Source: CAZART01 sp964487555
GTDB taxonomy: Bacteria; Bacteroidota; Rhodothermia; Rhodothermales; VXPQ01
Direction: 5' to 3'
Assembly (NCBI GenBank): GCA_964487555.1
Contig: CAZART010000008.1
Span: 1-64,000 of the forward strand
Length of the DNA stretch: 64,000 nt
Below, in pieces: positions 17,091-26,939 of the stretch. The stretch's first letter is position 1. Each line of letters starts with the position of its first letter. The position numbers and the translations under genes are program-made. A model generated the notes under the pieces. The model had not been told where the DNA came from. It did no database searches and saw nothing but the letters and a program-made list of their open reading frames with translations.

Positions 17091-18275
17091 TCAGGCGAAC
17101 CGCAGGCACACTGGCGAAGGGATCGCGAGGGAATGTGCCGTGGCGGAGAGCCGCCCGGAGCGTAGGTCGATTGTAAAGACGACGACGTTATCGGTATGCT
17201 GATTGGCGGCGAGCAGAAAGCGTCCCGACGGGTCGATCGCGAAGTTGCGCGGCCAAGATCCGCCCGTGGATACGTGCTGAACGAGCATCAGCCGGCCCGA
17301 CGCCGGCTCGACGGCGAAGACGACGATGCTGTCGTGTCCGCGGTTCGACCCGTAGACGAAGCGCCCGTCGGAAGAGACGTGGACGTCGGCGCAGTAGCTC
17401 TCGCCCACGAAGTCGTCGGGCAGCGTGCTGATGGTCTGTGTCGGTTCGAGAACGCCGCCGGCATAGGTGAACGCCGTCAGGGTCGAGTCGAGCTCATTGA
17501 TCACGTAGGCGCGATCGCCCTTCGGGTGGAACGCGAGGTGACGCGGACCGGCACCCGGCGTCAGGGAAGCGTCGCCGGACAACACGAGATCACCGTCGTC
17601 TAGCCTGTAGATGACCACCTTGTCTATGCCGAGATCGACGGCGAGCGCGTACGCGCCGGAGGCGTCCGACAGGATGCAGTGGGCATGGGGGGCCTCCTGG
17701 CGATTCTCGTCGATGCTCGAACCTTCGTGTTCCTCCACGTCCGAGGCTTCGCCCAGTCGGCCGTCGGGTTCTATCGGGTAGATCGAGACGTTGCCCCCGA
17801 GATAGTTGGCCACGAGCACCTGACCGCCGTCCGGCGTGACGGAGACGTAGCAGGGCGCGCCGCCGTGCGTCGGCCGGGCATTCAGCGGGCGCAGCTCCAT
17901 GGCGGGATCGATCGCGTACGCGTACACCCCTCCGCCGGCGGTGCCGGCGAACTCGGTCGTTTCGCTCACGGCGTAGAGAAACGTGCCGTCTGGATGGAGT
18001 GCGAGAAAGGACGGATTTGCGATCCTGCCGGTCGCCTCCACGGTTTCGAGGGCGCCGGTCTCGGCGTTCATCCGGCAGCGATAGATGCCCTCGCTGTCGC
18101 CGTTGGTGTAGGTGCCTACGTACAGGGTCAACATGTCTGTCGAAGAATGGCGACGGATGATCCCATAGCCCAGAGGAGCCAGTCCGACGAGTTGCAAAAA
18201 GGAGCGGCGTGTGGTGTGGGGCACGAGGTGCGGAGAAGGTGACTGTGGAGGGCGCGGGATCAGGCGGCGAAACAT
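17091..18275 (-). CDS. Lactonase-family seven-bladed beta-propeller protein
   Basis: A 394-residue protein with a Tat-like leader (TTRRSFLQLVGLAPLG), then a YVGTYTNGDSEGIY opening strand and repeated blades with PSFLALHPDGTFLYAVSE, PCYVSVTPDGGQVLVANYLGG, PRHLAFHPKGDRAYVINE and PRNFAIDPSGRFLLAANQ. This is the lactonase / 6-phosphogluconolactonase-like (YbhE-type) family. An exported member is unlikely to act in the pentose-phosphate pathway; it may hydrolyse external sugar lactones. The start at 18275 keeps the twin-Arg motif near the N-terminus. The flanking 491 bp downstream holds the second scaffold gap. Confidence 0.85.
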   Translation of the reverse strand: MFRRLIPRPPQSPSPHLVPHTTRRSFLQLVGLAPLGYGIIRRHSSTDMLTLYVGTYTNGDSEGIYRCRMNAETGALETVEATGRIANPSFLALHPDGTFLYAVSETTEFAGTAGGGVYAYAIDPAMELRPLNARPTHGGAPCYVSVTPDGGQVLVANYLGGNVSIYPIEPDGRLGEASDVEEHEGSSIDENRQEAPHAHCILSDASGAYALAVDLGIDKVVIYRLDDGDLVLSGDASLTPGAGPRHLAFHPKGDRAYVINELDSTLTAFTYAGGVLEPTQTISTLPDDFVGESYCADVHVSSDGRFVYGSNRGHDSIVVFAVEPASGRLMLVQHVSTGGSWPRNFAIDPSGRFLLAANQHTDNVVVFTIDLRSGRLSATAHSLAIPSPVCLRFA

Positions 18276-18507
18276 GCGTCGCGGGGTGGAGGGCAAGTTA
18301 GGGAATATTCGGCGTACTGTGCGGCATGATGGCCCTTGACTGAGACACGCCCATGCGCGACCTTGGTGCTCCGGCGCGCGGTGCGACGCAACGCCGATCC
18401 CTTTCCGCCGCGTCGCAGCCGCTCCCGTCACAGTAGATCCGTCGCCATCGACCTGTGTACGGATGCGTCCGACGCCGGATCTTCACGTCAACAGGATCCT
18501 CCCGCCG

Positions 18508-21500
18508 ATGAAGCATCTCCTCCCCCTCCTCCTCCTCCTCTTTCTCTTCGGAGCGCTTGCGAGCCCGACGCTGGCTCAGAATGCGGCGGAGACAGCCGAT
18601 CTTCCTTCGCCGCCCGTTCCATTTGATCAGCCCGTGCGCTTCGACAATCTAACGCTGGAAGACGGACTGGCGCAGGGCAGCGTCTATGCGATCCATCAGG
18701 ATCGGAAGGGTTTCATGTGGTTCGGCACGCAGGACGGAATAAGCCGCTACGACGGATACTCGTTCAAGAACTACGCGCATATTCCGTTTGACTCTACGTC
18801 GGCGCAGCCGTCCTTTGTGTTCGACATCGACGAAGACGCGGACGGTTACCTGTGGCTGGCCGGTACCTTTGGCGGCGTAAGCCGGCTCGATCCGTCGACC
18901 GGAACGTTCGTCCACTACGAGCACGATCCTGAAAATTCCACGAGCCTGGGCCCCAGATCGATCTGGACGACACTCATCGACCGGGATGGTATGCTGTGGG
19001 TGGGTGGTAATGGGGGGCTCGATCGGATGGATCCGGAGCACCCCGGCCGATTCGAGCATTATCGCCACGATCCGGAAGACGAAATGAGCCTGAGCCACGA
19101 CGAAGTGCGTGCGCTCTATCAGGATGCGTCCGGCTATATCTGGGCGAGCACGGGAAATGGGTTAAGCCGGATGGATCCTGAGACTCCCGGCAATTTCGAG
19201 CGATTTGTCGTCAATCCGAACGAGAGCGGAGGCCCTGAGAATCGTCCGTACGTTATCAACCGGGTACATATGACGTCCGACGACGTACTCTGGGCAGGGA
19301 CCAAGGTCGGGCTTATCCGACTGGACGTGGAAACAGGGACGTTCACTCGCTTAATTCCGCCCGGGGGAGAAGGTGGGGATAAGGAAGTGATCAGCGTTGC
19401 GGCGGATCCGGGTGATGATGAGATCCTCTGGCTCACGATGCCCGCCGGTGGCGGCATCATCCGATTTGACGTACCATCGGAAACCTTTACGCCGTTTCGT
19501 CGCGATCCCGGAAATCCGGCGAGCCCCGTAAGCAGTGAGACGACCAGTGCATACACCGACCGATCGGGTACGGTTTGGGTCGGCACCACCACCTACGGAA
19601 TTTCCAAGTTCAACCCCTCGGCCGTCGGCTTTTCCGTGGTAAGCGGGAATTCGAAATCAGGAGGTCTACCCGAGCCGGCGGTCTGGGGGATCCATATAGA
19701 TTCAAAAGGCAATCTGTGGGCGGGCGGGGTCGGCGGGACGCTTCAATTCGTAGAGCGGAAAACAGGGCAGGTACGGACCTGGGCGGTCGATTGGCCCAAC
19801 CGGACGAATCCGCAAAGCCCGGCGGGGATCACTCGGAATATTGTGGAGACGTCGGATGGAGCCATCTGGCTTGCTACGAATCGAGGATTGGACAGGGTCG
19901 ATCTCGATCGTGGCCTGTTCACGCACTTCCGCCACGATCCGCAGGATACGACCGGCTTAACGACCGACAACATTCGCTCCGTATACGCCGATGCACGAGG
20001 ATCGTTGTGGCTCGGGACGTCCGACGTGGCGAACTCGGTTCCGCTGACTCGTTTCGATCCGGCCTCGGGAACGTTTACGAAGTTCAAGAACGATCCCAAA
20101 AGCGAAACTTCGATGCGGGCCGATATGGTCTGGACCGCGATAGAAGATCATGAGGGAATACTCTGGTTCGGTACGGATCGGGGCGTCAGCTCGATGGATC
20201 CGAACAATCCGGGCGTGTTCCGCCATTTCCATCACAATCCGCGAGATCCTCTGTCGATCACGAACGGCAACGTCACGACTTTGCGCGAGCGCCAACGGAA
20301 GCCGGGTATCCTCTGGATGGGAACAAGTGGAGGCGGTCTCGACCGACTCGATACGACAACCGGCGCTGTAAAGCACTACACCACGCAGTCCTCGAATCTT
20401 CCGAACAATACCATCTATGCCATCCTGGAGGATGACGGCGGGCACCTTTGGATAAGCACGAATCGGGGGCTTAGCCGCTTCGATCCGGACGCAGAGACCT
20501 TCACGAACTACGGCATCGAGCACGGGCTTCAGTCGCTGGAGTTCAATCAGCATGCCGCGGCTCGCAGCCAGGACGGCGAGCTGTTCTTCGGCGGCGTGAA
20601 GGGCATCAATGCCTTTTATCCGGAAGAGGTTACCATAAATGCGCTGCCTCCGCCGGTGGCACTGACGGACCTTCGGCTTTTCAACGAGCGCATCGTCGTT
20701 GGGCCGGATTCACCGCTCAAGGAGTCGCTGGAACGGACTCGCGAGATCGAGCTCACGCACGATCAGGCCCGCAACGTCGGATTCGATTTTGTAGCGTTAC
20801 ACTACAAGAATCCGGAGCTCAACCGCTACGCCTATCAGCTCGAGGGTTTCGATGCGGACTGGATCGACGCGGGTGCGCAGCGCTCAGCCACCTATACGAA
20901 TCTGCCACCCGGATCGTACACGTTCCGCGTGAAGGCGGCCAATAGCGACGGTGTGTGGAACGAGGAAGGCGCGGCCCTCATGGTCAGCGTACTGCCGCCG
21001 TGGTGGCGGACGATCTGGGCGTACGTCATCTACGGATTGCTCGTCGTGGGCGCCGTGGGCGGCATCGACAGAGTTCAGCGCCGCCGCCTGCGAAGAAAGG
21101 CGGAGCTCGCGCAGGCCGAGCTGCGGGCGCGGGCGGCAGAGTCCGAAAAAGATGCCGCCGAGGCCGAGGCCAAAGCTCTTCAGGCCGACAACGAGAAGAA
21201 GAAAAATGCCGAGCTGCTGAGCGAGATCGGCAAAGAGTTGACCTCGTCGCTGGACCTTGCTACCATTTTCGACCGCGTCTACGATCACGTCAATCATCTT
21301 GTCGATGCATCGGTATTCGGCGTTGGACTCTACAACGAGGAGAAGCACGAGATCGAATACCGCCTGGCCATCGAGAACGGCAAACGGTACGCTCCGTACT
21401 CCCGCGACACGAACGACAAGAACCAGTTTCCCGTCTGGTGCATCGAGCACCGGGAAACCGTCTTCGTCAATGACGTCGAGAATGAGTACAAGCATTACAT

Positions 21501-22581
21501 CAATTCGTACCAGCACCTCGGCGGACGTCTCGAGGACGGCGCCGTCGCTGCTGATCCGCAGTCGCTTATCTACCTGCCGCTGCTATCCAAGGATCGGGTG
21601 CTCGGGGTCATCAGTATCCAGAGCTTCGAGAAGAACGCCTACAGTGAACACGACCTGAACATACTCAGGGCTCTCGCAACCTACACGGCCATCGCCGTCG
21701 ACAATGCGGATGCCTACCGGCGGCTCAACGGCACGCTCGCGCACCTTCAAAATGCGCAGCAGCAGCTCGTTCAGCAGGAGAAGCTGGCCAGCCTCGGACA
21801 GCTCACGGCCGGCATCGCGCACGAGATCAAAAATCCGCTCAACTTCGTCACGAACTTCTCGGTCCTGAACGAAGAGCTGGCCGCCGAGCTGCAGGAAATT
21901 CTGAGCGCACGCCGTTCGCAGATCCCGGCGGATCTCATCGGGGAGATCGAGGACCTGGTCACGAGCCTGCGAGTCAACGCCGGCCACGTCGCGAAGCATG
22001 GGAAGCGGGCCGACGGGATCGTGAAGAGCATGATGGAGCATGCTTCCGGAGGGCAGGGTGAGCGCTTTCCGGTGGACGTCAATGCGGTCGTGGACGAATA
22101 CGTCAACCTCGCCTACCACGGCCGCCGCGCCCAGTCGCCCGGCATCGAGCTGTATGTAGAGCGCGAATTTGAAGACGGCGTCGGCAGTGCCGAGATGGCC
22201 CCGCAGGAGTTGGGCCGCGTATTAGTGAACCTCCTGAACAACGCATTCGATGCCGTTGCGGCAAAGGATGGCGGAAAGCACGAGGCGTTTCGTCCCACGA
22301 TCACGGTGCGAACGCATCGGCACGACGGAGAGGTACGGATTGCCATCGAGGATAACGGTTCCGGCATCCCGGAAGCGGTGCGGGCCCGCATTTTCGAACC
22401 GTTCTTTACGACGAAACCCACGGGCAGCGGCACGGGCCTCGGCCTCAGCCTGAGTTACGATATCGTGGCGCACGGTCACGGCGGCCGGCTCGACGTCGAG
22501 AGCGAAGAAGGCCGGGGCACCGTGTTTACGATCCAGCTTCCCGTACAGGGAAAGACACCTGCTGAAGTCGATGCCGTCTAG
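18508..22581 (+). CDS. Propeller-type membrane sensor histidine kinase (Reg_prop, Y_Y_Y, GAF, HisKA, HATPase)
   Basis: A 1357-residue sensor kinase. A signal peptide (LLPLLLLLFLFGALASPTLAQ) leads to a periplasmic two-component propeller (residues about 40-740, repeats such as GFMWFGTQDGISRYDGY) and a Y_Y_Y domain (about 750-827, YRYQLEGFDADW-like). One membrane helix (AYVIYGLLVVGAVGGI) and a charged coiled coil follow, then a GAF domain (about 905-1065), a HisKA-like segment with GQLTAGIAHEIKNPLNF (His1105), and HATPase motifs DNGSGIPE and GSGTGLGLSLSYDI. Unlike the hybrid sensors of polysaccharide loci, it ends after the kinase: no receiver or AraC domain. No response regulator lies nearby, so its output partner is elsewhere. 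Confidence 0.9.
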   Translation: MKHLLPLLLLLFLFGALASPTLAQNAAETADLPSPPVPFDQPVRFDNLTLEDGLAQGSVYAIHQDRKGFMWFGTQDGISRYDGYSFKNYAHIPFDSTSAQPSFVFDIDEDADGYLWLAGTFGGVSRLDPSTGTFVHYEHDPENSTSLGPRSIWTTLIDRDGMLWVGGNGGLDRMDPEHPGRFEHYRHDPEDEMSLSHDEVRALYQDASGYIWASTGNGLSRMDPETPGNFERFVVNPNESGGPENRPYVINRVHMTSDDVLWAGTKVGLIRLDVETGTFTRLIPPGGEGGDKEVISVAADPGDDEILWLTMPAGGGIIRFDVPSETFTPFRRDPGNPASPVSSETTSAYTDRSGTVWVGTTTYGISKFNPSAVGFSVVSGNSKSGGLPEPAVWGIHIDSKGNLWAGGVGGTLQFVERKTGQVRTWAVDWPNRTNPQSPAGITRNIVETSDGAIWLATNRGLDRVDLDRGLFTHFRHDPQDTTGLTTDNIRSVYADARGSLWLGTSDVANSVPLTRFDPASGTFTKFKNDPKSETSMRADMVWTAIEDHEGILWFGTDRGVSSMDPNNPGVFRHFHHNPRDPLSITNGNVTTLRERQRKPGILWMGTSGGGLDRLDTTTGAVKHYTTQSSNLPNNTIYAILEDDGGHLWISTNRGLSRFDPDAETFTNYGIEHGLQSLEFNQHAAARSQDGELFFGGVKGINAFYPEEVTINALPPPVALTDLRLFNERIVVGPDSPLKESLERTREIELTHDQARNVGFDFVALHYKNPELNRYAYQLEGFDADWIDAGAQRSATYTNLPPGSYTFRVKAANSDGVWNEEGAALMVSVLPPWWRTIWAYVIYGLLVVGAVGGIDRVQRRRLRRKAELAQAELRARAAESEKDAAEAEAKALQADNEKKKNAELLSEIGKELTSSLDLATIFDRVYDHVNHLVDASVFGVGLYNEEKHEIEYRLAIENGKRYAPYSRDTNDKNQFPVWCIEHRETVFVNDVENEYKHYINSYQHLGGRLEDGAVAADPQSLIYLPLLSKDRVLGVISIQSFEKNAYSEHDLNILRALATYTAIAVDNADAYRRLNGTLAHLQNAQQQLVQQEKLASLGQLTAGIAHEIKNPLNFVTNFSVLNEELAAELQEILSARRSQIPADLIGEIEDLVTSLRVNAGHVAKHGKRADGIVKSMMEHASGGQGERFPVDVNAVVDEYVNLAYHGRRAQSPGIELYVEREFEDGVGSAEMAPQELGRVLVNLLNNAFDAVAAKDGGKHEAFRPTITVRTHRHDGEVRIAIEDNGSGIPEAVRARIFEPFFTTKPTGSGTGLGLSLSYDIVAHGHGGRLDVESEEGRGTVFTIQLPVQGKTPAEVDAV

Positions 22582-22607
22582 GCGAGGACACCGGCTCGTT
22601 CAAGTCC

Positions 22608-24209
22608 TTACCAGAAGATGATGTACAGGGCGGCGGTGATTCCCAGGATGCCGAAGGCGGCGCCCGCAAAGACCGGATCGGTCGTCATCTTCTCGCCCGT
22701 TATGCTAACCGCCTTCGGATGCGGACGACCCTTGCCCTCGTAGAGCGAGATCGCGACGATCAAGATGACGGAGATGATGAAGGCGTAGCCCATCCGGTTT
22801 AGGAACGGCACCATGGGAGTCAGCACCTTCATCCCGGCCGATAGTGGAATACTCAACAGGGCCGAAACCAGGGCGGCGTTAGGTGTCGCCCTCTTCCAGA
22901 AGAGTCCCATCACGAAAATGGCGAGTACACCGGGGCTGATGAAGCCGGTGTACTCCTGGATGTACTGAAACACCTGATCGAGCGTTGCGAGCTGCGGAGC
23001 GAGGATCGCGCCGATGACGATGGCCAGCAGGCCGACGGTTCGGCCTACCCGTACCAGCTTCGTCTCGGATGCGCCCTTGTCGATCATGTTGCGGTAAAGG
23101 TCCATCGTGAAGATGGTCGCGGTGGAGTTCATCATGGATGCCAGCGATGAGACGACAGCCGCTGCCAGCGCAGCGAAGGCCAGCCCGCGCAGCCCGGGGC
23201 CGACGTAGGTCGCCAGGAGCCACGGATAGGCCTGGTCGCCGCGCTGGATCGGCGCGTCGAGTGCGAACGCAACGATGCCCGGGATCACGACGATGAGCGG
23301 GAGCAAAAGCTTCAGGTAGCCGGCGAAGGCGAGACCGCGCTGCGCCTCTTTCAGGCTCTTGGCGGCGAGGGCCCGCTGAATGATGTACTGGTTACAGCCC
23401 CAGTAGAAGAGGTTGGCCACCCACATGCCACCCAGCAGCACGCCGAGTCCGGGCAGAAGCTGATAGGCGTCCTGGCGCGTTCCGGTATCGTCCTCGTAGA
23501 TCAGCTCTCCCTGGAAGAGGATCATATTAAAGCGCTCCGGGGCCTCCTCGATAAGTCTAATGAACCCTGCAATGACGCCGGAGCCTTCGCCGAAGGCCTC
23601 GAGGGCGAGCCATGTGGTCAGCAGGCCGCCGCCGATGAGCACGACCACCTGTACGACGTCCGTCCAGGCCACGGCTTTCAATCCGCCGTAGAGACTGTAG
23701 ACGGTGGCGAAGGCCGCCAGGCCGATGACGCCCGTCCACAGCGGGATATCCATAATTCCCTCCAGCGCCAGCGCGCCGAGGTAGAGCACGCTCGTCAGGT
23801 TGACGAAAACGTAAACGAGCAGCCAGAAGACCGCCAGCAGGGTCCGAACGCGGCTGTCGTAGCGCTGCTCGAGAAACTGCGGCATCGTGAAGATGCCCTT
23901 TTCGAGGTAGATCGGAAGGAAGAAGTAGGCAATAATAAGCAGCGTGACGGCGGCCATCCATTCGTACGATGCGATGGCGAGCCCGAGGCGGAAACCGGAC
24001 CCGGACATGCCGATAAACTGCTCCGCCGAGATGTTGCTGGCAATCAGTGATGCACCGATGGCCCACCAGGGAAGCGCTTTACTGGCCAGGAAGTAATCAC
24101 TGGTGTCCTTCTTGTGTCCTTCTTTCTCGCGGGAGACCCATAGGCCCAGGCCGATGATGACCGCACCGTAGAGCGCGAATACGAGATAGTCGATCGTTGT
24201 GAATTGCAT
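22608..24209 (-). CDS. Sodium:solute symporter (SSS family, SGLT-like)
   Basis: A 533-residue protein with about 13-14 membrane helices from the N-terminus (TIDYLVFALYGAVIIGLGLWV). The SSS signatures are SNISAEQFIGMSGSGFRLGLAIASYEW, YSLYGGLKAVAWTDVVQ and QYIIQRALAAKSLKEAQRG, and the PGLRGLAFAALAAAVVSSLASMMNSTATIFTMD region carries the Na+ site. The closest general type is sodium/sugar (SGLT/vSGLT-like) carriers of Bacteroidota. It lies convergent with the sensor kinase, 26 bases away. A decayed amidohydrolase of the same orientation lies just upstream, so it may once have been part of an amidohydrolase-transporter pair. Confidence 0.88.
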   Translation of the reverse strand: MQFTTIDYLVFALYGAVIIGLGLWVSREKEGHKKDTSDYFLASKALPWWAIGASLIASNISAEQFIGMSGSGFRLGLAIASYEWMAAVTLLIIAYFFLPIYLEKGIFTMPQFLEQRYDSRVRTLLAVFWLLVYVFVNLTSVLYLGALALEGIMDIPLWTGVIGLAAFATVYSLYGGLKAVAWTDVVQVVVLIGGGLLTTWLALEAFGEGSGVIAGFIRLIEEAPERFNMILFQGELIYEDDTGTRQDAYQLLPGLGVLLGGMWVANLFYWGCNQYIIQRALAAKSLKEAQRGLAFAGYLKLLLPLIVVIPGIVAFALDAPIQRGDQAYPWLLATYVGPGLRGLAFAALAAAVVSSLASMMNSTATIFTMDLYRNMIDKGASETKLVRVGRTVGLLAIVIGAILAPQLATLDQVFQYIQEYTGFISPGVLAIFVMGLFWKRATPNAALVSALLSIPLSAGMKVLTPMVPFLNRMGYAFIISVILIVAISLYEGKGRPHPKAVSITGEKMTTDPVFAGAAFGILGITAALYIIFW

Positions 24210-24346
24210 GTGTCAGGTGTGCTGCACGAGAGTGTCGTCGAAGCCAGACAATCGGCTGTGCCCAATGATAAGGACACTGGGCTTGAGACGACACGTTCGA
24301 ACGGATCGAATGCAATTAATAGTAGGGTTGAAGCTTGGCGGCGGGA

Positions 24347-25055
24347 AGCCGGGCTCCACATCGTCGCGCGGATGACGTCGGACAGCGGCATGCCCAGTGC
24401 GAGGAATTTGGACATCACGTTCGACAGGTCCTTCATCCCCGCATTCATGCTCTCGGCGTGAAGGTCCGTGCTGATCGTATTCGGCCAGAGGCCGGCGTGC
24501 GTGGCGGCGACGGCGACGGCGAAGGCGAAGCTCGAGCCGCCGTGGCCGACGTCGAACACGATGCCGCGCTTCTGTGCTTCGAGCGCGAACGGCCGGAGAC
24601 GGCCGTTCTCAACGATCGACTCTCGTCGAGATACGTTTCCGTAGGCGTGCGTGAAAACGTCGCCCGGCCGCAGATGGTCGAAGAACAGCTCCTCGAGAGC
24701 GAGCGGCGGCTCGGCGCGGCCGAAGTCGATCATCACGGGCAGATCCGCCTGCCTGCCGGCTTCCACCGCAAGGTCGGTGGGCGCCGCCTTTCATCCCCGC
24801 CCCGACGATGTTCAGGAAGGCGAGCACGCGCGTGGCGGAGTGGTTCACCGTCTGATCGATGAACGTGCGGATATTGCGCCACCCGGCGCTGCCGACGTCG
24901 ACCGCCGTCGTGACGCCCGTTCGGAACGTGAACGCGTCGGCCGGCACGCTGGTATAGCTGTTGCTGATGTAGGCATCCTCCTCCGTGCCGTGAAACACGT
25001 GAACGTGCATGTCGATGAGGCCGGGCGTGACGTAGAGACCCGCTGCGTCGATCAG
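24347..25055 (-). pseudogene. Decayed amidohydrolase/deacetylase-family metallohydrolase
   Basis: Two fragments in different frames rebuild one enzyme. The first (25055 to about 24783) reads LIDAAGLYVTPGLIDMHVHVFHG, then SNSYTSVPADAF, TGVTTAVDVGSAGW and RVLAFLNIVGAGMKGG. The second (about 24778-24347) reads VEAGRQADLPVMIDFG, LEELFFDHLRPGDVFTHAYG, GIVFDVGHGGSSFAFA, STDLHAESMNAGMKDL and ends VIRATMWSPA. Between them a stretch of several dozen residues present in intact relatives is missing and the frame shifts. The N-terminal start and C-terminal end are also lost. It is a relic and makes no functional enzyme. Confidence 0.85.
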
Positions 25056-25239
25056 TTTTCGGATGAATGCACGGGGTTCTAATGTTTTTGCCTATTGATT
25101 TGACGTGATCTGGTCGATCTTTTTTGTAATGTTCCAGCCTCTCAGGATACGGAGCATTAGGCGGTGGCTATTCGAATCGCGCCGGCGAGCGGCCGCCGAT
25201 CGCTCGGCCGGCGTACGTCGTGTTCATTCTTCCGCTATT

Positions 25240-25899
25240 ATGCGCCTCCTGGTCATCTTTGGGATCGTAGGGATATTTCTGGTGCCGTCGGGCGCGGTCT
25301 GTGCACAGCGGCATCTGCATCCGCCGCACGGTGGCAAGGGAGCACCCGGTCCTTTTCCGCACTCTTTCATGATCGAGTGGGAAGACGTACCCGGCGCCGT
25401 CAAATACGAGTACGTGCTGAGCGATAACCCGCAGTGCTTTTCAGGGTGTCCGGGTGACACGCGTCAAGGCGTGGTCACGTCGACTTCGGCTTTCGAGTAT
25501 AATCTTCAGGAAGACACCTGGTACTACTGGATTACACGCGTGTATTTCAGCGAGACGGACGTATCGGTCTGGACGAACATCAGCTCATTTCTGGCGGCGT
25601 CACCCGAGATTTCGACACATATCGCGGACGTTGCGCCCAATCCGGCGGTGGGAGAGATCGCGATACATGTGGACTGGGGCGTGAATCCGGCGGCGCGCTT
25701 CGTACGGTTCAGCTTATATGATCTATTGGGGCGCCAAGTAGCCGGACCGCTGCGCCTCGAGAAGTCAAACCCTCGCTTCGAAGTGTTTCGAGTGCCCATG
25801 GACGCGCTGCCCGCGGGCGCGTATGTGGCGCGCTTCGTTGCCGACGGTAACCCCGATAATCGCAATAACCGCAGAAGTCAGACCATTGTCGTCTATTGA
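25240..25899 (+). CDS. Small secreted protein with T9SS-type sorting domain
   Basis: A 219-residue protein. ATG 25240 begins a clear signal peptide (LLVIFGIVGIFLVPSGAVCAQ). Residues about 40-115 look like one fibronectin-III-type sandwich (MIEWEDVPGAVKYEYVLSD, then TWYYWITRVYF). The C-terminus (IADVAPNPAVGEIAIHV, VRFSLYDLLGRQVAGPL, LPAGAYVARFVADG) is a Por/T9SS sorting domain. The role is unknown, probably surface adhesion. It is followed 19 bases later by the outer-membrane protein gene, likely one transcript. Confidence 0.75.
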   Translation: MRLLVIFGIVGIFLVPSGAVCAQRHLHPPHGGKGAPGPFPHSFMIEWEDVPGAVKYEYVLSDNPQCFSGCPGDTRQGVVTSTSAFEYNLQEDTWYYWITRVYFSETDVSVWTNISSFLAASPEISTHIADVAPNPAVGEIAIHVDWGVNPAARFVRFSLYDLLGRQVAGPLRLEKSNPRFEVFRVPMDALPAGAYVARFVADGNPDNRNNRRSQTIVVY

Positions 25900-25918
25900 G
25901 AGCTCACCAGGACTAAAC

Positions 25919-26884
25919 ATGTCTGCACGTCCATGTCTCTTTGCGTCGCTGGTTGTTGTCTTCATCACGGGCGTCGCCCATGCCCAGTGTTGTTCGCCCG
26001 GTAACCCGATCGGCGGCGGCGGCGTACTGGGAGTGCTTCCGTCGGGCGAAGGTAGGTTGATCGCAAATTACGCGTACAGTCGCTCCGGCACGTATATGCA
26101 GGGATCGGAGGAGGTCGAGCCTTTCTTCGTCGAGTCCGGCTTCTTTCATCACGCAAGTCTGAACGGGGCCTATGCCATTAGTAACTACGCGACGATCGAA
26201 TCCGAGCTTACTTACTTTATCAGCAAAGTGCAGGAATACGTCGAAGGGTCTCGACCCTCGTCGCGGAGGGGATTCGGAGTCGGCGACTGGTCGGCTACGC
26301 TCCATGTGAGCCTCCTCGGAGGGCGGCAAACGCGGACGGAGATCACGACGGGAGCCGGTCTGAAAGTGCCTATCGGAACGTACAGGCAGAAGCGCGGCGG
26401 CGGGCTGTTGCCGCTTGACATTCAGCCGACGACGGGTGCGGTCGACTTCATCCACGAGTTCTTTGTCTACAGAGGTTTTCTCGACAAGGGTTTGCATCTC
26501 TTCGCCGTCAACCGAATCGAATGGAAGACGTCGAACCCGGACGGTTACCGATATGGGAATCTGTACGCGACGTCGCTCTTCGCATCCGTTAATCTGGGCC
26601 TCCAGTGGGTTGGGGGGGTCCAGGCGAGAACGGAGATCCGCGGGCGCGACCGACGGCCGAGTGGACGTATTCCGGTGACCGGATCGACGAAACTATATAT
26701 AACGCCGCAAGTCAGTTTCGCGTTGACACGTTCCCTCGCGGTAACCGTTCTGGCCGATCTACCGGTCTATCAGCGGTATAATGGAGGTCAGCTCGGCTCG
26801 ACGGGCGGTTTCAGCGTCGGGCTGATCCGGAATTTCGGAAGAGGAAAGCCCGTTGACGGAGATACGCCTCCGCTTTTCCGGTAG
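25919..26884 (+). CDS. Outer-membrane beta-barrel (transporter-like) protein
   Basis: A 321-residue protein with a signal peptide ending VAHAQ, followed by CCSPGNPIGGGG. Alternating hydrophobic/aromatic strands continue to the end (FVESGFFHHASLNGAYAIS, ATLHVSLLGG, SLAVTVLADLPVYQRYNG, GFSVGLIRNFGRGK), as in MtrB/PioB-unlike generic transporter barrels of Bacteroidota. The CCSPG start recalls small groups annotated only as hypothetical. It sits between two decayed amidohydrolase fragments and directly after the T9SS-cargo gene. No substrate can be named. Confidence 0.65.
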   Translation: MSARPCLFASLVVVFITGVAHAQCCSPGNPIGGGGVLGVLPSGEGRLIANYAYSRSGTYMQGSEEVEPFFVESGFFHHASLNGAYAISNYATIESELTYFISKVQEYVEGSRPSSRRGFGVGDWSATLHVSLLGGRQTRTEITTGAGLKVPIGTYRQKRGGGLLPLDIQPTTGAVDFIHEFFVYRGFLDKGLHLFAVNRIEWKTSNPDGYRYGNLYATSLFASVNLGLQWVGGVQARTEIRGRDRRPSGRIPVTGSTKLYITPQVSFALTRSLAVTVLADLPVYQRYNGGQLGSTGGFSVGLIRNFGRGKPVDGDTPPLFR

Positions 26885-26939
26885 GTCGCGATCTCGAACA
26901 CTTCGACACAAACGATACCGCCACGGCGATCGGAAATGC

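Noticed and set aside
16919..17176. 85-codon plus-strand frame after the second gap
   Set aside because: Arg/Ala-rich, runs into the antisense of the lactonase gene, and begins inside the duplicated 55-bp overlap.
24335..24862. 175-codon open frame on the plus strand
   Set aside because: It is the reverse of the amidohydrolase relic, which has family-level similarity on the minus strand.
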